This document shows positions 49,273-61,031 of a stretch of 64,000 bases of DNA, in pieces. The stretch's first letter is position 1. Each line of letters begins with the position of its first letter. Location of the stretch: NCBI RefSeq assembly GCF_000006405.1, contig NW_003216689.1:324616-388615 (forward strand). The letters run 5' to 3'. The position numbers were made by a program, and so were the translations under genes. Source of the stretch: Perkinsus marinus ATCC 50983 (taxonomy: Eukaryota > Perkinsozoa > Perkinsida > Perkinsidae). The notes under the pieces were generated by a model. It searched no databases and was not told the origin of the DNA. It saw only the letters and a program-made list of their open reading frames with translations.

Positions 49273-50139
49273 CTAGCATGCTATCAGCACACTCCCAAAC
49301 AGAAAAGTGCAGTCTTCACATAGTCCTTTACATGGAAACAAGGTGTGCATGGCGATCCACTGTAACAAGCCAAAAGGACTTCCTAACAGCCAATATAATA
49401 ATAGTAGCAACGTGTACATAATCGCTAATCGAAAGAGATGCTCTCTGCTAATCTACCAATGGTGTGCCATCATCGCTCCCACTAGATAAGAACAACCTCC
49501 ATCTAATCATCACTGCCAGATGAGTCATCTGAGATCACCGCCAACACCTCAATGTACACACCGAGCATCCGGGGCTCGGTCGAGGAAAGGAACACTCGAC
49601 CAATGTGGACATAGGGTTTCAGAAACCTAACACGGTTAAGTCCGACCGGCTCCCTCTACCCATGCATTGTGAATATATTCTTATGCTTGAGCTCCTGATG
49701 GATGGTGATCTCGTTGTGAACCCTATCCATCACACCTCGACCGACCTAAGACTACTTCTGGGCCGTCTTCAAGGGCCCAAACGCCCATTACGAATGAAGG
49801 CCGCCGGAGTTCACTCGTTTTTGAGCTGCCTGACTATAGCGTAACCACCTGGCAGTAGGCTGAGCCTCTTCCCAATCGGCACTATGACAACAGCAAGTCT
49901 AAAGATGCCGTAATCCGGCATAACGTGTATCTGCTGTAGAGGCCAAGAGAAGGTTTGGGATCATCATCATCCTTCTCTAAGTGTCCGTGAAATAGATCCT
50001 CTTCATAACAATCTTCAGCACTAACAATCTGGTCGCGCAACACACACGATTGACAAACGCGATATACAGTATGAGCTGAAAATCATATTCTTATAACAAT
50101 GTCCACTATGGACCATAACAAAGCCAACGACAAGGCTAC
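49273..50139. other. Intergenic
   Basis: An ORF at 49605-49844 (plus) has no recognisable motif. Nothing else is supported between here and the phosphomutase gene. Confidence 0.4.
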
Positions 50140-51562
50140 TCACCTCGACGTTAGGCCAAACTTAGCGGGTTGGAGGAAATGGTCAATCACATCTTTCACC
50201 ACTCCGTCCAATCTTTGCTGAGCTTCTCTCATGCCCTTCTTATCGCTCGCCTCGCAGTAGTACTTCACCTTAGGCTCAGTACCAGAGCCCCTGATAGTGA
50301 CAGTGGCCTTATTCTCGAAGTACAGGGTGATCATCTGGTCGTTGGGGGTCTGCGGCAGAGCACTCTTCTTATCGGGAGTTCTCGAGTCATAGCCAAGAGT
50401 GACATCGCGTATTCCAGCGATATTCGAGGCCCCCAAATGGTCTTTGTACTGACCATTATTGCGGAAATCATCGAAAACTTGCTTGGTGACCTTCGGATCG
50501 GTCGAAATAAAGTAGCCGTTGTGTTGTACGAAATATCCCACCATTTCCCTCAGCTCATTCAGCCTCTCTACCAGAGTGATGCCCTTCTCACGACGCCAAT
50601 AGTTGGCCATCTCACACCACACAGCACAGGCACTCACACCGTCCTTGTCGGGGACTGTCATGGTAAGTGCACTCCCCAAGGCCTCCTCGTAAGCAGTGCA
50701 ATGGACCAGCTTGGGGTTATCAGAGATCATCTTTAGGGATTGATNNNNNNNNNNNNNNNNNNNNNNNNNNNNNNNNNNNNNNNNNNNNNNNNNNNNNNNN
50801 NNNNNNNNNNNNNNNNNNNNNNNNNNNNNNNNNNNNNNNNNNNNGCAGTGTAGACGAACTTCAGCTCACACTTCTTATTGAGCTCAGGGAAGCGACACAG
50901 TTCGTGATGATCTGGTCAATGTAAGTGTAGAGGACCACATCGTAGGGGTCCACCGTCTTGGACTTGTCCTTAAGGAGACAGTCGGGGCCTAGCAGCTGCA
51001 AAGCCTCTGGCCACGGCTTGAGATTCGCCATGATGTTAGCTTGAATCTCCGAGTCTGCTGGAGGAATAATCTGGGCTCCATTGGCGCCATACACTTTATA
51101 GCCGTTGTACTCCTTGGGGTTGTGGGAAGCCGTCATTTGTCCACCACAGAGTGCTTGGAAGCGGACGATGAGGAAAGGATTTGATGGTGTTATGCTGGTC
51201 TTGTCGATGAGATAGACTTTGGCTCCTTTAGAAAGGAAAACAGCCGAAGCAACATGGGCAAAGGCTCGAGACTTGTGACGTCCATCAAAGCCGAAGACCA
51301 CCCCTCGCTCACTAAGGGCCTGCTGCCCGTACTTCTTTATACAGTGCATACAGAGGCCTTGAGAGGCTTGCATGACCGTAAGGCAATTCATACGGTCATA
51401 GCCAGCGCCCATCACCCCACGTAAACCTGCAGTGCCGAACTGTAGACGATGGTTAGGGTCTAGACGAGCGGCAACAGCTTCATCGTCGAGGCTCTGAGCT
51501 TCCTTGATGGTATCGCAATCGGGATCTTGCTCACACCAAAGTTCAACCGCACTCTTTGTCAT
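50140..51562 (-). CDS. PGM2-type phosphopentomutase/phosphoglucomutase, interrupted by assembly gap
   Basis: Alpha-D-phosphohexomutase that moves phosphate between C1 and C5/C6 of sugars. The N-terminal part (51562 to about 50861) has FGTAGLRGVMGAGYDRMN, GVVFGFDGRHKSRAFAHVAS and the catalytic-serine loop MTASHNPKEYNGYKVYGA. The C-terminal part (50744-50140) has AYEEALGSAL (sugar-binding loop), MTVPDKDGVSA and the phosphate-binding RGSGTEPKVKYY. The Mg-binding DxDxDR motif must lie in the unsequenced part. The two halves total about 430 residues, against about 600 in the family. The 100-N gap therefore hides far more than 100 bp, or introns. Confidence 0.93.
50745..50844. other. Assembly gap (100 N)
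   Basis: Exactly 100 unknown bases inside the phosphomutase gene, a nominal scaffold gap length. Confidence 1.
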
Positions 51563-52147
51563 GATAACGAGCCGTAGGGTACCACGGACCAGTTGCGCTG
51601 CTGTCGATGTACGTACGCGTTAGGACAGGACGAGGCTAGGGGCGAGCGAGATACGATGCTTGCTGGTACTGGTCCCCCTTAGGCACTCGCAGTCGATAGG
51701 AGGTGTAGACTACCTGTAAGTGACTTCTGAAGGGGCGATGGCCCCTGGCAAGCTCGTCCATCCGTCGTTGTCTATAGACGATGAAACTGCGCCGATTATG
51801 GGTGAATATTTCCGAAATCGTAATTTTTTCACTATAACAGCGCAGCGTGATACGATTGTCATCGAAATCTACTTCCCGACATGGCGAACTCTGAGAGCCG
51901 TACTTAGAATTATACATCTCACTTTGATGTTGTTGGTTCTTATCGGTCATAACTGTTATCAACGGCAAGGCTTAATCCTCTACTACTTGCCAGCTCTTCG
52001 CCACCTGGTACTTTCCAATGCATCTTCTATATGCAATCCTCAGCTGTATGAGGATGGCAGTTGGACGACTACAGGTCAAGTCGAGTTGACCAGGTTTGAC
52101 CGGGGACCTGCGACAGGGCTCGGGTTTGCACTTAAGTTTATTATACA
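51563..52147. other. Divergent intergenic region
   Basis: Between the phosphomutase ATG (minus) and the kinase gene ATG (plus). An ORF at 51720-52151 (plus) is open but has no recognisable domain. I treat it as unsupported. Confidence 0.4.
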
Positions 52148-55100
52148 ATGACTTGTAATGAAGTCCCCTATGATACCATCCCTCACCGAACTAAAGCCTC
52201 TCTAGCCCCAGCGCGGCCATCCGAGCCGGCGGCCTCCAAGAATCGTCTTAGGCATCGTGGTAGCACTGAGGAGTCGCAAAGGCGGGCAGTTGATAAAGTA
52301 AACAACACCTAAGCTCTCTACTGCTAGTCTCGACTCCCGCAGGTGATACGACGCCACTGTGTCAAGCCGCACCATCACAGACCCCTGGAGTTGGAGCCCT
52401 TCGGTCCACCACTGCCTTCTACTTCCATTATAATATCCCCACAGGATGAGGTACTCCCCGCTGCCCTTAGCCGATCATATTTTTTCCCCTTTAAGTTCTA
52501 CCTACCGCCGATTTCCCCCGACCCTTCATCTATCGCCCACATAGGAACCCCTCTAGGTGGCCACGATGGAGTTCCAAGTGAGCATGACCATCAGAGCACG
52601 CCGGGGACTTTGCCGATTCAGATAGTGAGGGCCAACGGGGTTACCATCCTCATTATGGGCACTGCCCTTCCCACGGTGCACGACAGTCACCAGTCATTCC
52701 TCCTAAGACTCCTGTAAGTCCTGGACACCTCAGCTGAGCCCCACTGTTCTCACAGTGTCGGTATCGGCAACAGTGTACCCCATCCAATAGAGCCTTGAAT
52801 CGCCATCAGCACGGTGGCCTGCCTTCGCGGGACCCCTGGCAGAATGGTCAGAGAACCCCTGGAGGGCCCCACGTGAGATGAAGAGTTTTCTCTCCTAGTA
52901 CCTTAGTGGTGATGACTCAGGTGGAAGCTCGGCGAGGTAGTCTAGGTAGCTGTGAAAAATATCGTCATCAATATAGTGATGGCTTGAGCGGTGGAAATAG
53001 GAGGGATCGCAGTGCCCTGAAGGGTAGTAGGGGCACTATAGTGGAGCTTGGGCACTTCTCATTTAGCATCTCCGATGACGGGCGCCCCCCGAGTGTTGCC
53101 GCGAGAGTTGCCACCATTAGACTTGGGGAGTCTGCCTTGTACTAGTCCACCGTATCTAGTCCTGGATACTCCCGCTGTGGGGTGGATGATGACCCCTAAG
53201 TCGGGGCATGGGACTGTATGGACCCCTGTTGAGAGGTGATGAACGGTTATACAGGGTTGCCTTAGGGAGCTAGTCTTGGGGCAGGCCGCCTAGTATTGGG
53301 GTCAACTCTCGCCCTGTGCCCTCCACAGTGGACACGATCGTTGAAGATGATGATGATGAGCATTTCAAAGGCTCTCGATCGAACCATAACACCGAGGTAA
53401 ACCGGAACTCACGGGATAAGAGCAGACTTTTCCCAGGGCACTTCCGAACGGTTATCCCCACCGAAAATGTCGCTGAGCCCGTCACCCTCCTCAAAGCACC
53501 CGCCTCCAGCCGAGGTGAAGAGCGCCAATTGAAGGGATGTATTGTGGAGCGATTAGGTACATGTGTCGGGGGTGATCGAGTTAGGACCGGAAGCTCGGTT
53601 CGTCCAGAGTCCAGCGAAACGGGACGACGAAGGGGTATCGGACTCCGCGGTGAGAGATTGTGAATATATGCTCGCTTTCCTCAGCTGAGCTTGGGAGTTT
53701 GCTCCATAATTTTAGGAGCTTGTATACGAATTCGGGTTACTGACAATTTTTTTTCCTCACTAATTTTAGGAGTTTGTTCACAAATTCGGGTGATTGAAAA
53801 TTTCCTAAGAATTTTCAAGGCATGTGGTTGACCATGTACATATTTTCCTAAACTGGTGTTATTGATTCACTGATGGGAAACTTACTTAGGTGATGTTCCG
53901 TTCGCCGGGGGAAGGGCATCAATTGACGAGGAGAAGGCGAGCAGTAGGGCGGGGGGTAGAGGGTCCCTCGTTGGCCCCTGGCTTGTGTATTGATACCTCT
54001 TTGGAGGAGGACGATGATGCTACTGCTACGCCACTGCCACCGACGAGCAAAAAGCAAGCGGAGATGTTCAGGTTGGATGGTAACGATTATGTCGGGGTGA
54101 ATTATTCCGTTGGTTAGTCTCGATGATACTGGTGGGCATCTTCGACTGTCGCGATTGAGCAAGGAGGGGCTTGACGCTACTGTTATACTCGCCGAGAAGG
54201 ACGTGAGTTGATGTGCCCCTCGCTTGGGCCGAATTTGGTGATGATCAGATGAGCTGGCTCGGGGAGTCTCCCACCGACACCGAGAACAGCGACTGTGATG
54301 AGGCCCAGGCGGCTGCTAGGGCAAGGAGCCCCACAGGGCGCCACTTCCACGTTTGGGAGGTGGGGGGGAAGACTGCCAAAAGGGGCGGCGACAGACCGAG
54401 ACGAGAGGCGAGGAAGGAGAGGAAAGGCCGCGTTGTACAGCAGTTCAGGAGGGCTGTATACGAACATCAACACGCTGAAGAGCTAGCTAAGAGGAAAGTA
54501 GTGAACACCGTCCATCGAGAATTATGGCATTTATTCGACACCTCAGGTGTTGATGGAAAGTCTCTCCTCATCTGCTGGGGTGGTAGATGTGATTAACTTG
54601 AAAAAAGTAAGATCATTCGAGGTCGATCCTGGGGTATGTTTCGTGATAGGGAGAATCTGTGAAGTCTCGTATGCCCACGATGGTGCAGGGTGGCTGGGTA
54701 CGGGGAAAGGCGCTCGGATCGGGCACAGCAGCAACTGTGTACCTTGCCAAGAGATCCGTAGGTTTATTTATACTTTTCGGCCTTGAAAGTTCCCTTAGGT
54801 CGATGGTTTTCTATTCGTGGCGAAAGAAGTTCCACTGCCCGGAAAGGATCTACTGTGGAGCGACCTGTCCCGTGATATGCGTAGAGGCTTCGGAAAACGA
54901 GAGTGGGAGGCGACGGCTGTTGTTGACTCAGGAAACGAGGCTATTGTTCTCTCCAGAGCTCGCCACATTGAAGGAGTTGTGGAGTTCTTTGGCTGCGAGA
55001 TTATCGCCGACAAGTTTTACATTTATATGGAGTAAGTGTTCGGCATACGGGTTGGCCTTGTGGTATGCTGCTCCAGAATTTCCAGGTAAAATTTTTTCTG

Positions 55101-57825
55101 TCATTGACAATAGTTTATTCATCTTGTTGAGTGTGTTGATAGTTTGCGCTTCGGAACTTATTAGTAAGTTTACACTAGTACACAATTTTTCTTCGGCAAC
55201 TTCTTCGTTGACATTTTACTCATGTTTTCGATGAATTGCCGAGACTATTAATGGAGTTTCACGGCCGGTGATATGAAAAACACTAGTGAAAAACATATTT
55301 CACGACTACTGCATACCGTTTTTCACCGAGTTTTACTCCACTTCGCGTAAAACGCGAATATTACTCCCTGTTCAACCAATGGCACTTGCCGAGGCGGCTG
55401 ATTAAAAAGTATATGTTGTCGAGGAAATCGTTATAGATACCTCGGGGGAGGCACACTGGCGTCGTTGGCACCATCATCACCATCAAAAAGGCTCCCAGAG
55501 CGACAGGCTGCGAGGTTAGTAGCACTGTGGCAGATCGGGAATGTGGCGAAAGCGTGGTATAGGTATCTTCGAAAAGTGTTGCGGACATTGCAGGCCCTGC
55601 ATCACGGTTCGGGAGGGCTGATGGGATCTCGGGAAGGGATGGTATTGGCCCTCGAAGATAGGGGTCAGCTTATCACACCGATCATGCACAGAGATGTTAA
55701 AGTGAGGGAAGGAATCTTCTGGGAACTCTCCGGGGTGGCGTTCTTCCTAGCGTTATACAGCGAAGTTGAGGGTCGCTGCTCTTACACGATCTCCTCTGGA
55801 GAGCCGGCCGTTTTAGAGGAAATTTACTTTTTATATTAGTAATAGTCTTGAGAGTCTAGGCCCAAAGGGACGAGGAGACAACTCACACGAACACGATACA
55901 AAAATCTCCAATTCTTTATCGTTATCATTTATCCACGGTGATGATGAGCAGGGACCCATATAGCTTTGAGAAAGAACGTCCCTCAGGGTTTCAGGGCAAT
56001 GGGGAAAACGTTACCAATGTGATGTCATTTACATGGGAAACTCATCGCCATACGTGGAAAATTGAAAATGAGTCCCCCCCGGGAACATTATAGGTTTCAG
56101 AGTAGTGATGAGCTTCATATTAGGGTTAGGTTGAAGTGCGTGTGGTATTAGTCTCTGTGGCAGGGAAGCAACTGCTTGCTATCAGCAGATCGACGAACGG
56201 TGAAGTTATGTGATTTCGGCAGCTGTACTCGTCCTCGGTGGGTGCCCATTTTTTCCAGCCATACCATCACATGAGCACTTCTCAGGCCGTTTAGTATTGC
56301 CGGTACACCGCTGGCTGCAGGTGGAGAGAAACTCAACGCTTCCATTGATCTCACTGCTGACATACCACCTGACTGTTGTGCGATAATGAACGATTGCGAC
56401 AAGGCGAGCGGAGATATCATGACATCTTTCTCGATTTTGGAATTTTTAGGTTATTGGCTTCGCTCCGCTAGAGTCTACATTCACGAGAGAGGGAGAGGCT
56501 GAGGGACAGAGCGGTGTTGTTATGGAGTCGTCGTTGTCAACGTCGGAAGTGTTGCAAGCGAATTCAGCGGAGCGAAGATATGCTGACCCGCAATTCTTCT
56601 TTGTGAGGATCTTCGTGTTGTGCATGCGTGTAGATGATGTTGCTGTTGTTTAGAAGTCCATGAAGGGGACTCTGTTGTGGATGGCACCAGAAACCTTGGG
56701 AGGCAGCGAATACTCGGCAAAGGTGAACGGAGGGGCAGTGTTGGAGGCACAATATATGTTCGCTTTCCTCGGCTGAGCTCGGGAGTTTCCTCACTCATTG
56801 TAGGAGAGAACATACATACAGTTTACGCATTGTATAGAAATATATTTGTATTTGATAATTGGAGTTTCACGGGCGGCCGTGATATGAAAAACACTAATGA
56901 AAAACATATTTTACGACTACTGCATAGCGTTTTTCACCGAGTTTTACGCCACTTCACGTAAAACGGGTTGTGAAACTTCATCGCAATTCCTATACAATTA
57001 ATATATACTAACTGTATAAGAGTACATACAAACTCGGAAGTGTACGGAATTTGAGTTCATCCTACCATAAAATTGAATATTTTCCCATACTGTCAACTTG
57101 CGAGCGAATACAGTGTTGGAGGAATATTCGGTCGCTTGCCTCAGCTGAGCTCAGGAGTTGTCTCAACTACTGTGTATAATTATTATATAGTTGATCTCTT
57201 ATATACCATATTTAGAAAACACTATATATGAATACTAATGGAGTTTTATTCGTGCTATGAAAAACAGAGTTAAAAAACGTATTTTACGACTACTGCGTAC
57301 CACGAATATATGCTCGCTTGCCTCAGCTGAGCTCAGTAGTTTCCTCAATTGTAGAAGTTTACATGTGAATTCGGGTAGAAATGTGCAAAAAACCAACAAG
57401 GATTTCCTCCTACTGTCAGAATTGCATATTTCTCTATACTTGAATATAGTGATTGTATTCTTAGGTTGACGTATGGTCAATTGGTTGCCTGCTCATCGAG
57501 ATGGTATGTGGTCGAGACCCTTGGAAGGAGTTTGATAACGAGGTGACTTGTTTCGGACCTAATTCGTATCTTTCTGTGGGGAACCTAAGATACAAGCGAT
57601 GCACGAGATATGGACAGCGCGTGACAAGACTCCTATGCACTACATTCCTGCCGAGGTCTTAGCACAGTGTTCGTCCTCGTGTTTGGATTTCATTCAGAGT
57701 AAATCCCTTACTTACTAGTTTTCTACTGTTGTTTGTTTTTCCCAGAAGCTGTACAAAGAGACCCCGAAGCTCGACCGACTTGCGCTGAGCTCCTCCAACA
57801 CCCCTTTATAGAGAACAACCGATAA
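52148..57825 (+). CDS. MAP3K (MEKK/STE11)-like protein kinase
   Basis: Proposed start ATG 52148 (MTCNEVPYDTIPHRTKASLA). A 46-bp intron then joins in frame to IRRHCVKPHHHRPLELEPFG. A long low-complexity N-terminal region (acidic, Ser/Arg-rich) runs to about 54560. Kinase domain: glycine loop WVRGKALGSGTAATVYLAKR (about 54690), AKEVPLPG with the ATP lysine (about 54820), HIEGVVEFFGCEI and DKFYIYME. The hinge side has YLGGGTLASL, then IMHRDVK, GSNCLLSADRRTVKLCDFGS, SMKGTLLWMAPETLGGSEYS, VDVWSIGCLLIEMVCGRDPW and the last block RDPEARPTCAELLQHPFIEN. The stop is at 57823-57825. HRD, DFG and APE are all present, so it should be active. Introns at about 55700-56160 and 56721-57471 are large and full of MITEs. 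Confidence 0.9.
53664..53855 (-). mobile_element. MITE family A copy (kinase gene)
   Basis: Contains TTTCCTCAGCTGAGCTTGGG and CATGTGGTTGACCATGTACA. An internal segment (ATTTTAGGAG..TTGT..CGAATTCGGGT) is duplicated. Starts a few bases after a GTGAGAG donor. Confidence 0.8.
55253..55345. mobile_element. MITE family B copy, truncated (kinase gene)
   Basis: GGAGTTTCACGGCCGGTGAT at the left and CACTAGTGAAAAACATATTT inside. The right terminal repeat is missing. Confidence 0.75.
56739..56815 (-). mobile_element. MITE family A fragment (kinase intron)
   Basis: CAGTGTTGGAGGCACAATAT.. ..CTCGGCTGAGCTCGGGAG. The remainder is missing. Confidence 0.75.
56862..56981. mobile_element. MITE family B copy (kinase intron)
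   Basis: Complete: GGAGTTTCACGGGCGG at the left, GGGTTGTGAAACTTC at the right, flanked by ATT/ATC. Confidence 0.85.
57112..57175 (-). mobile_element. MITE family A fragment (kinase intron)
   Basis: CAGTGTTGGAGGAATATTCG.. ..CTCAGCTGAGCTCAGGAG; truncated. Confidence 0.75.
57238..57300. mobile_element. MITE family B fragment (kinase intron)
   Basis: GGAGTTTTATTCGTGCTATG.. ..TTTTACGACTACTGCGTACC, cut by the next family A copy. Confidence 0.7.
57303..57425 (-). mobile_element. MITE family A copy (kinase intron)
   Basis: CGAATATATGCTCGCTTGCC.. with CTCAGCTGAGCTCAGTAG and ACATGTGAATTCGGG. It lies at the broken end of a family B copy. Confidence 0.75.
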
Positions 57826-58200
57826 CACTGGTTGAAAATCGATGAAACTTCCTTCCTGCCGCTTTCCATCATTCGATCCGTTCATTGTCCATGTACACTA
57901 TCATCATCATCACTGAAGCATGTACAGTAGCCGGCCTGGCAACGCCATATTATCATTACTATGATGGGGTCTAGAGTCGTTAATTAGAGTGGGAGGCTGC
58001 TAGCACGAAACGTAGCTCGTAGGACAGTAGCACACAGTATTGTCGTTCTTATTTCTAGTAATAATAAATACCATCTCTCCTTGATCATAGAGCTTCTCCT
58101 GCCTAGTTATCAACTTTGGCGAATCGTGAGGGGCCTAACACACAACAAGGAGATGCGCATCATCTTCATAAACACATCGACCATTTACCAACATCTCATT
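57826..58200. other. Intergenic
   Basis: No gene or repeat recognised between the kinase stop and the next coding blocks. Confidence 0.4.
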
Positions 58201-60629
58201 TCCTTACAACAACTACCGATGGGCCGCCAAGGGTCCAGATGAGAGTCTACACGGAGTTCCTGAAACTGTGCTCGGAGAAATTGTCGATGAAGTTTTGAAA
58301 ATACTTTTCCCTGTAGTTCTGGTCGAAGCCGTGAAGTCTCTGTTGCTGGCGAATTTTTGGAAAGAGGATTTTCTTGTTCAATCGCATAGATGGTTTTCGT
58401 ATTTCTCGCAAATCGTCCTGAGATCCAACACTACCTTTTTCAGTTCACATATTTCCATAGTATTTCGACATGCTTTGTCCATTTGTGTAGATAGATGCAA
58501 AATAGGTCTACATTACCACCGCTAACTAACAGAAGAGCGAGTTCAAGCCGCAACGATAGTTCTGAGGAGAATTCATTACAGTGAGACGATCTCTCTCTAT
58601 GTATGGGGTGCATGAGGGAGTTTTCAGAACGACTACATCGTCGCGTTGGGTGTCTACGTGTGGGTGGAAGTCGATGGACAGCTGGGGAGAAAATATGCGA
58701 GATTGTACCATGCGGGTGTTGGAGATCTACACTAAGGTGAGATTGACATTTGCACGCTCCTAATACATTATTAGTAACTTTCAACTGTTCGCTTTCGTTC
58801 CTTGCGAGTCACCAATACGTCATGTATTAGCAGAATCGAGAGGGCCTTCCAGAAAGGTTCGTATTTCTTGTTAGAAATAGCTACATTTACTGCTACTACT
58901 TTGTCTGTGTATAACTACCTTTTCTTGTATATTTCACTTTACTCTAGTTGTTGAGTGGAACATCCACCTCACGTTGTTCGTTACTGTCAGCAATGCCATC
59001 GTGATGGGCATTCGGAAGAGGCATGGGAAGCGGCAGAGCATTTACGGCAGTTGAAGAAAGAGCAAGCGAAAATTAGATGGGAGGAGACGGAGCGACGCCA
59101 CGCTGAAGAACTGAGGGCTCTCGAGGAGGAGCTACGACAGGAAAAGGAAGAATGCTATCACCAGTGAGCGAAGCGTTGTGTGTGTGATTATCATCAGTTT
59201 TTATGGTAGGTGGCAAGAAATGAGGTTGCCTCAGCTCGAGAACAGCATTGAGGGGATCAGAGTGGCTCTGGTTGAGAGGCAGGATTTGGCGGAGGAGCGG
59301 TACGTACGTGAATTAAGAAAAGGGAGAGATCGATTTATTGTCCCTAAGAGAATTCTGGACCTGACCTCGAAAGCTAGGTGAGAGCCCGTTTAGGAAGGGA
59401 ACTCACTGGACCGCTTTCGAGGTTCTTCGCATTGCACGGCGAAGATGAAAAGGCGTGTGAGGTGATGGCTGTGGTGGAGAAGGAGGAGGTGGAGTGTATA
59501 GGGAGGCAGGAGGACTTGAGGAGAAGGAAGCTGGCGAAATTAACGACTGAGGTAAGGTTTTTGTTACTAACAGCGAGGACTATTCCAATACGTTGTGAAG
59601 ATGACCTTGAAAAATATACGGCACAGTAGAGTTTCACCCGTGATATAAAAAACGTATTTCAAAATTTACTTCGCGGCAACAAGTTCGTGTAAACATATAT
59701 ACCTTATACTTTGTATGGAGTATTACAGCATTTCACGTTAAACGGGTGAAACTCTAGGATTTTAGTGACTTGAAATATGTGGTTTTTGCTGTTATCATTT
59801 CCATTGCTGATTGATGATATCAATGTCTTCAGTTTGTGGACCGCCAAAAGGAAGAACGTGTTGCTGTTGAGAAGAGCGTCGAGGGGATGCGGAGAAAAGT
59901 GATGGAGGAGAAACGGAGGGAATTGACAGCTCTCCAGAGACGGGCTGATCGACGACTAGCAGCGTTGCATAAGAAGCAGAAGAAGGAACTCTCTAGGGTG
60001 AGATGTGTACCAGATGATGAGAACAGTGTGGGAAAATGGTTAATTACATATGAAAATTTTGAGAAATTTTCATGGATTTCTGCACCCTTCTACCCGAAAC
60101 GGTATAAAACTGAGAAAATATTCTGCCTCAGCTGAGGAAACTGAAGATATATTCCAACAGTTGATGATGGTGACGATGATAGTGTTCATGTTAGATGCCC
60201 CGACTGGATTCCATTAACGAGAAATGTCATGACTTTCGACCTTTCACGAGCCGCCTTAGCGGTGTTAGTGTGAGGGAATCAATAAACAGAGAATCTCGGT
60301 CCACAGGTGAGTTCTGTGGCAGTTCACCGCAGCGTGGAAATATATATGTTTGGTTTCCTCACCTGAGCTCAGAGTATGAATTGGGGTATAAGTGTACAAA
60401 ACCAATGAGAATTTCTTCGAAATTTCCTCAGAATTTTCATATTGTGACCATCACGCGTAATTGTCCATGTTCATATCTTTCCACATTAGTTGTTCACGGA
60501 CTGTGAATATGCTCAGTGTCTTCTCAGAGACCCCCGCAGAGCTGCGTATTCCCCATCTTGCTTTTGCTCCCAAAGCTACTTCGACAACTTCATCATTGAC
60601 ATGGCGATAACAACTTGTTGATATACTAA
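58200..60629 (+). CDS. Coiled-coil protein with CxxC N-terminal region (structure approximate)
   Basis: Coding blocks on one strand: VPETVLGEIVDEVLKILF (about 58250), RYCQQCHRDGHSEEAWEAAE (about 58980) and RRHAEELRALEEELRQEKEE. The next are LENSIEGIRVALVERQDLAE (about 59240), FFALHGEDEKACEVMAVVEK (about 59420), RQKEERVAVEKSVEGMRRKV (about 59840) and DRRLAALHKKQKKELS. LDSINEKCHDFRPFTS (about 60200) and a possible last exon (YAQCLLRDPRRAAYSPS) with a stop near 60629 follow. These are long charged helices, with one possible Cys/His metal site (CQQCHRDGH). Introns carry family A and B MITEs. The start and some joins are uncertain. No family recognised. Confidence 0.55.
59630..59757. mobile_element. 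MITE family B copy
   Basis: Near-perfect terminal repeats: TAGAGTTTCACCCGTGATA at the left, AACGGGTGAAACTCTA at the right. Inside an intron of the coiled-coil gene. Confidence 0.85.
60022..60156 (+). mobile_element. MITE family A copy
   Basis: CAGTGTGGGAAAATGG at the left, GATATATTCCAACAGTTG at the right. GATGATG words lie on both sides. Confidence 0.8.
60329..60490 (-). mobile_element. MITE family A copy
   Basis: GCAGCGTGGAAATATATATG at the left, then TTTCCTCACCTGAGCTCAG and GTCCATGTTCATATCTTTCC at the right. Confidence 0.8.
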
Positions 60630-61031
60630 TGGTGTTGTGTGTCAGTGAGTTTGAAACTGGGAAAAGCCATTCTCGATTTCTCATAGTCGTGGACAAGCAC
60701 TCGTGTAAAGAACATAACAACAACATGGTGTTTATCACAACACTTTACTAAACGTGTATATTTCTTTCGAGTTATACGTGTTAATTGAAGAAGGTCTTGG
60801 GGTGAAGCAGCAACGGACCATGGGAATAATAAGTATATCACAAACTGTCATATAAACGATTCGTAATACATATCCTTCCAAATTGGGGGTATTAGAATCT
60901 CTAATCATGGAGTAGGAAATTTATTCAGTACCACTGAACACAGGTGGTTAAAATGAAGATACCATGAGGAAAGGAATAACGTCTTATAAAGCGTCATTCA
61001 GTGATTATAGTATCGTCATTAGCTCGCAAGG
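60630..61031. other. Intergenic
   Basis: No coding frame or repeat recognised. Upstream of the gene starting at 61032. Confidence 0.4.
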
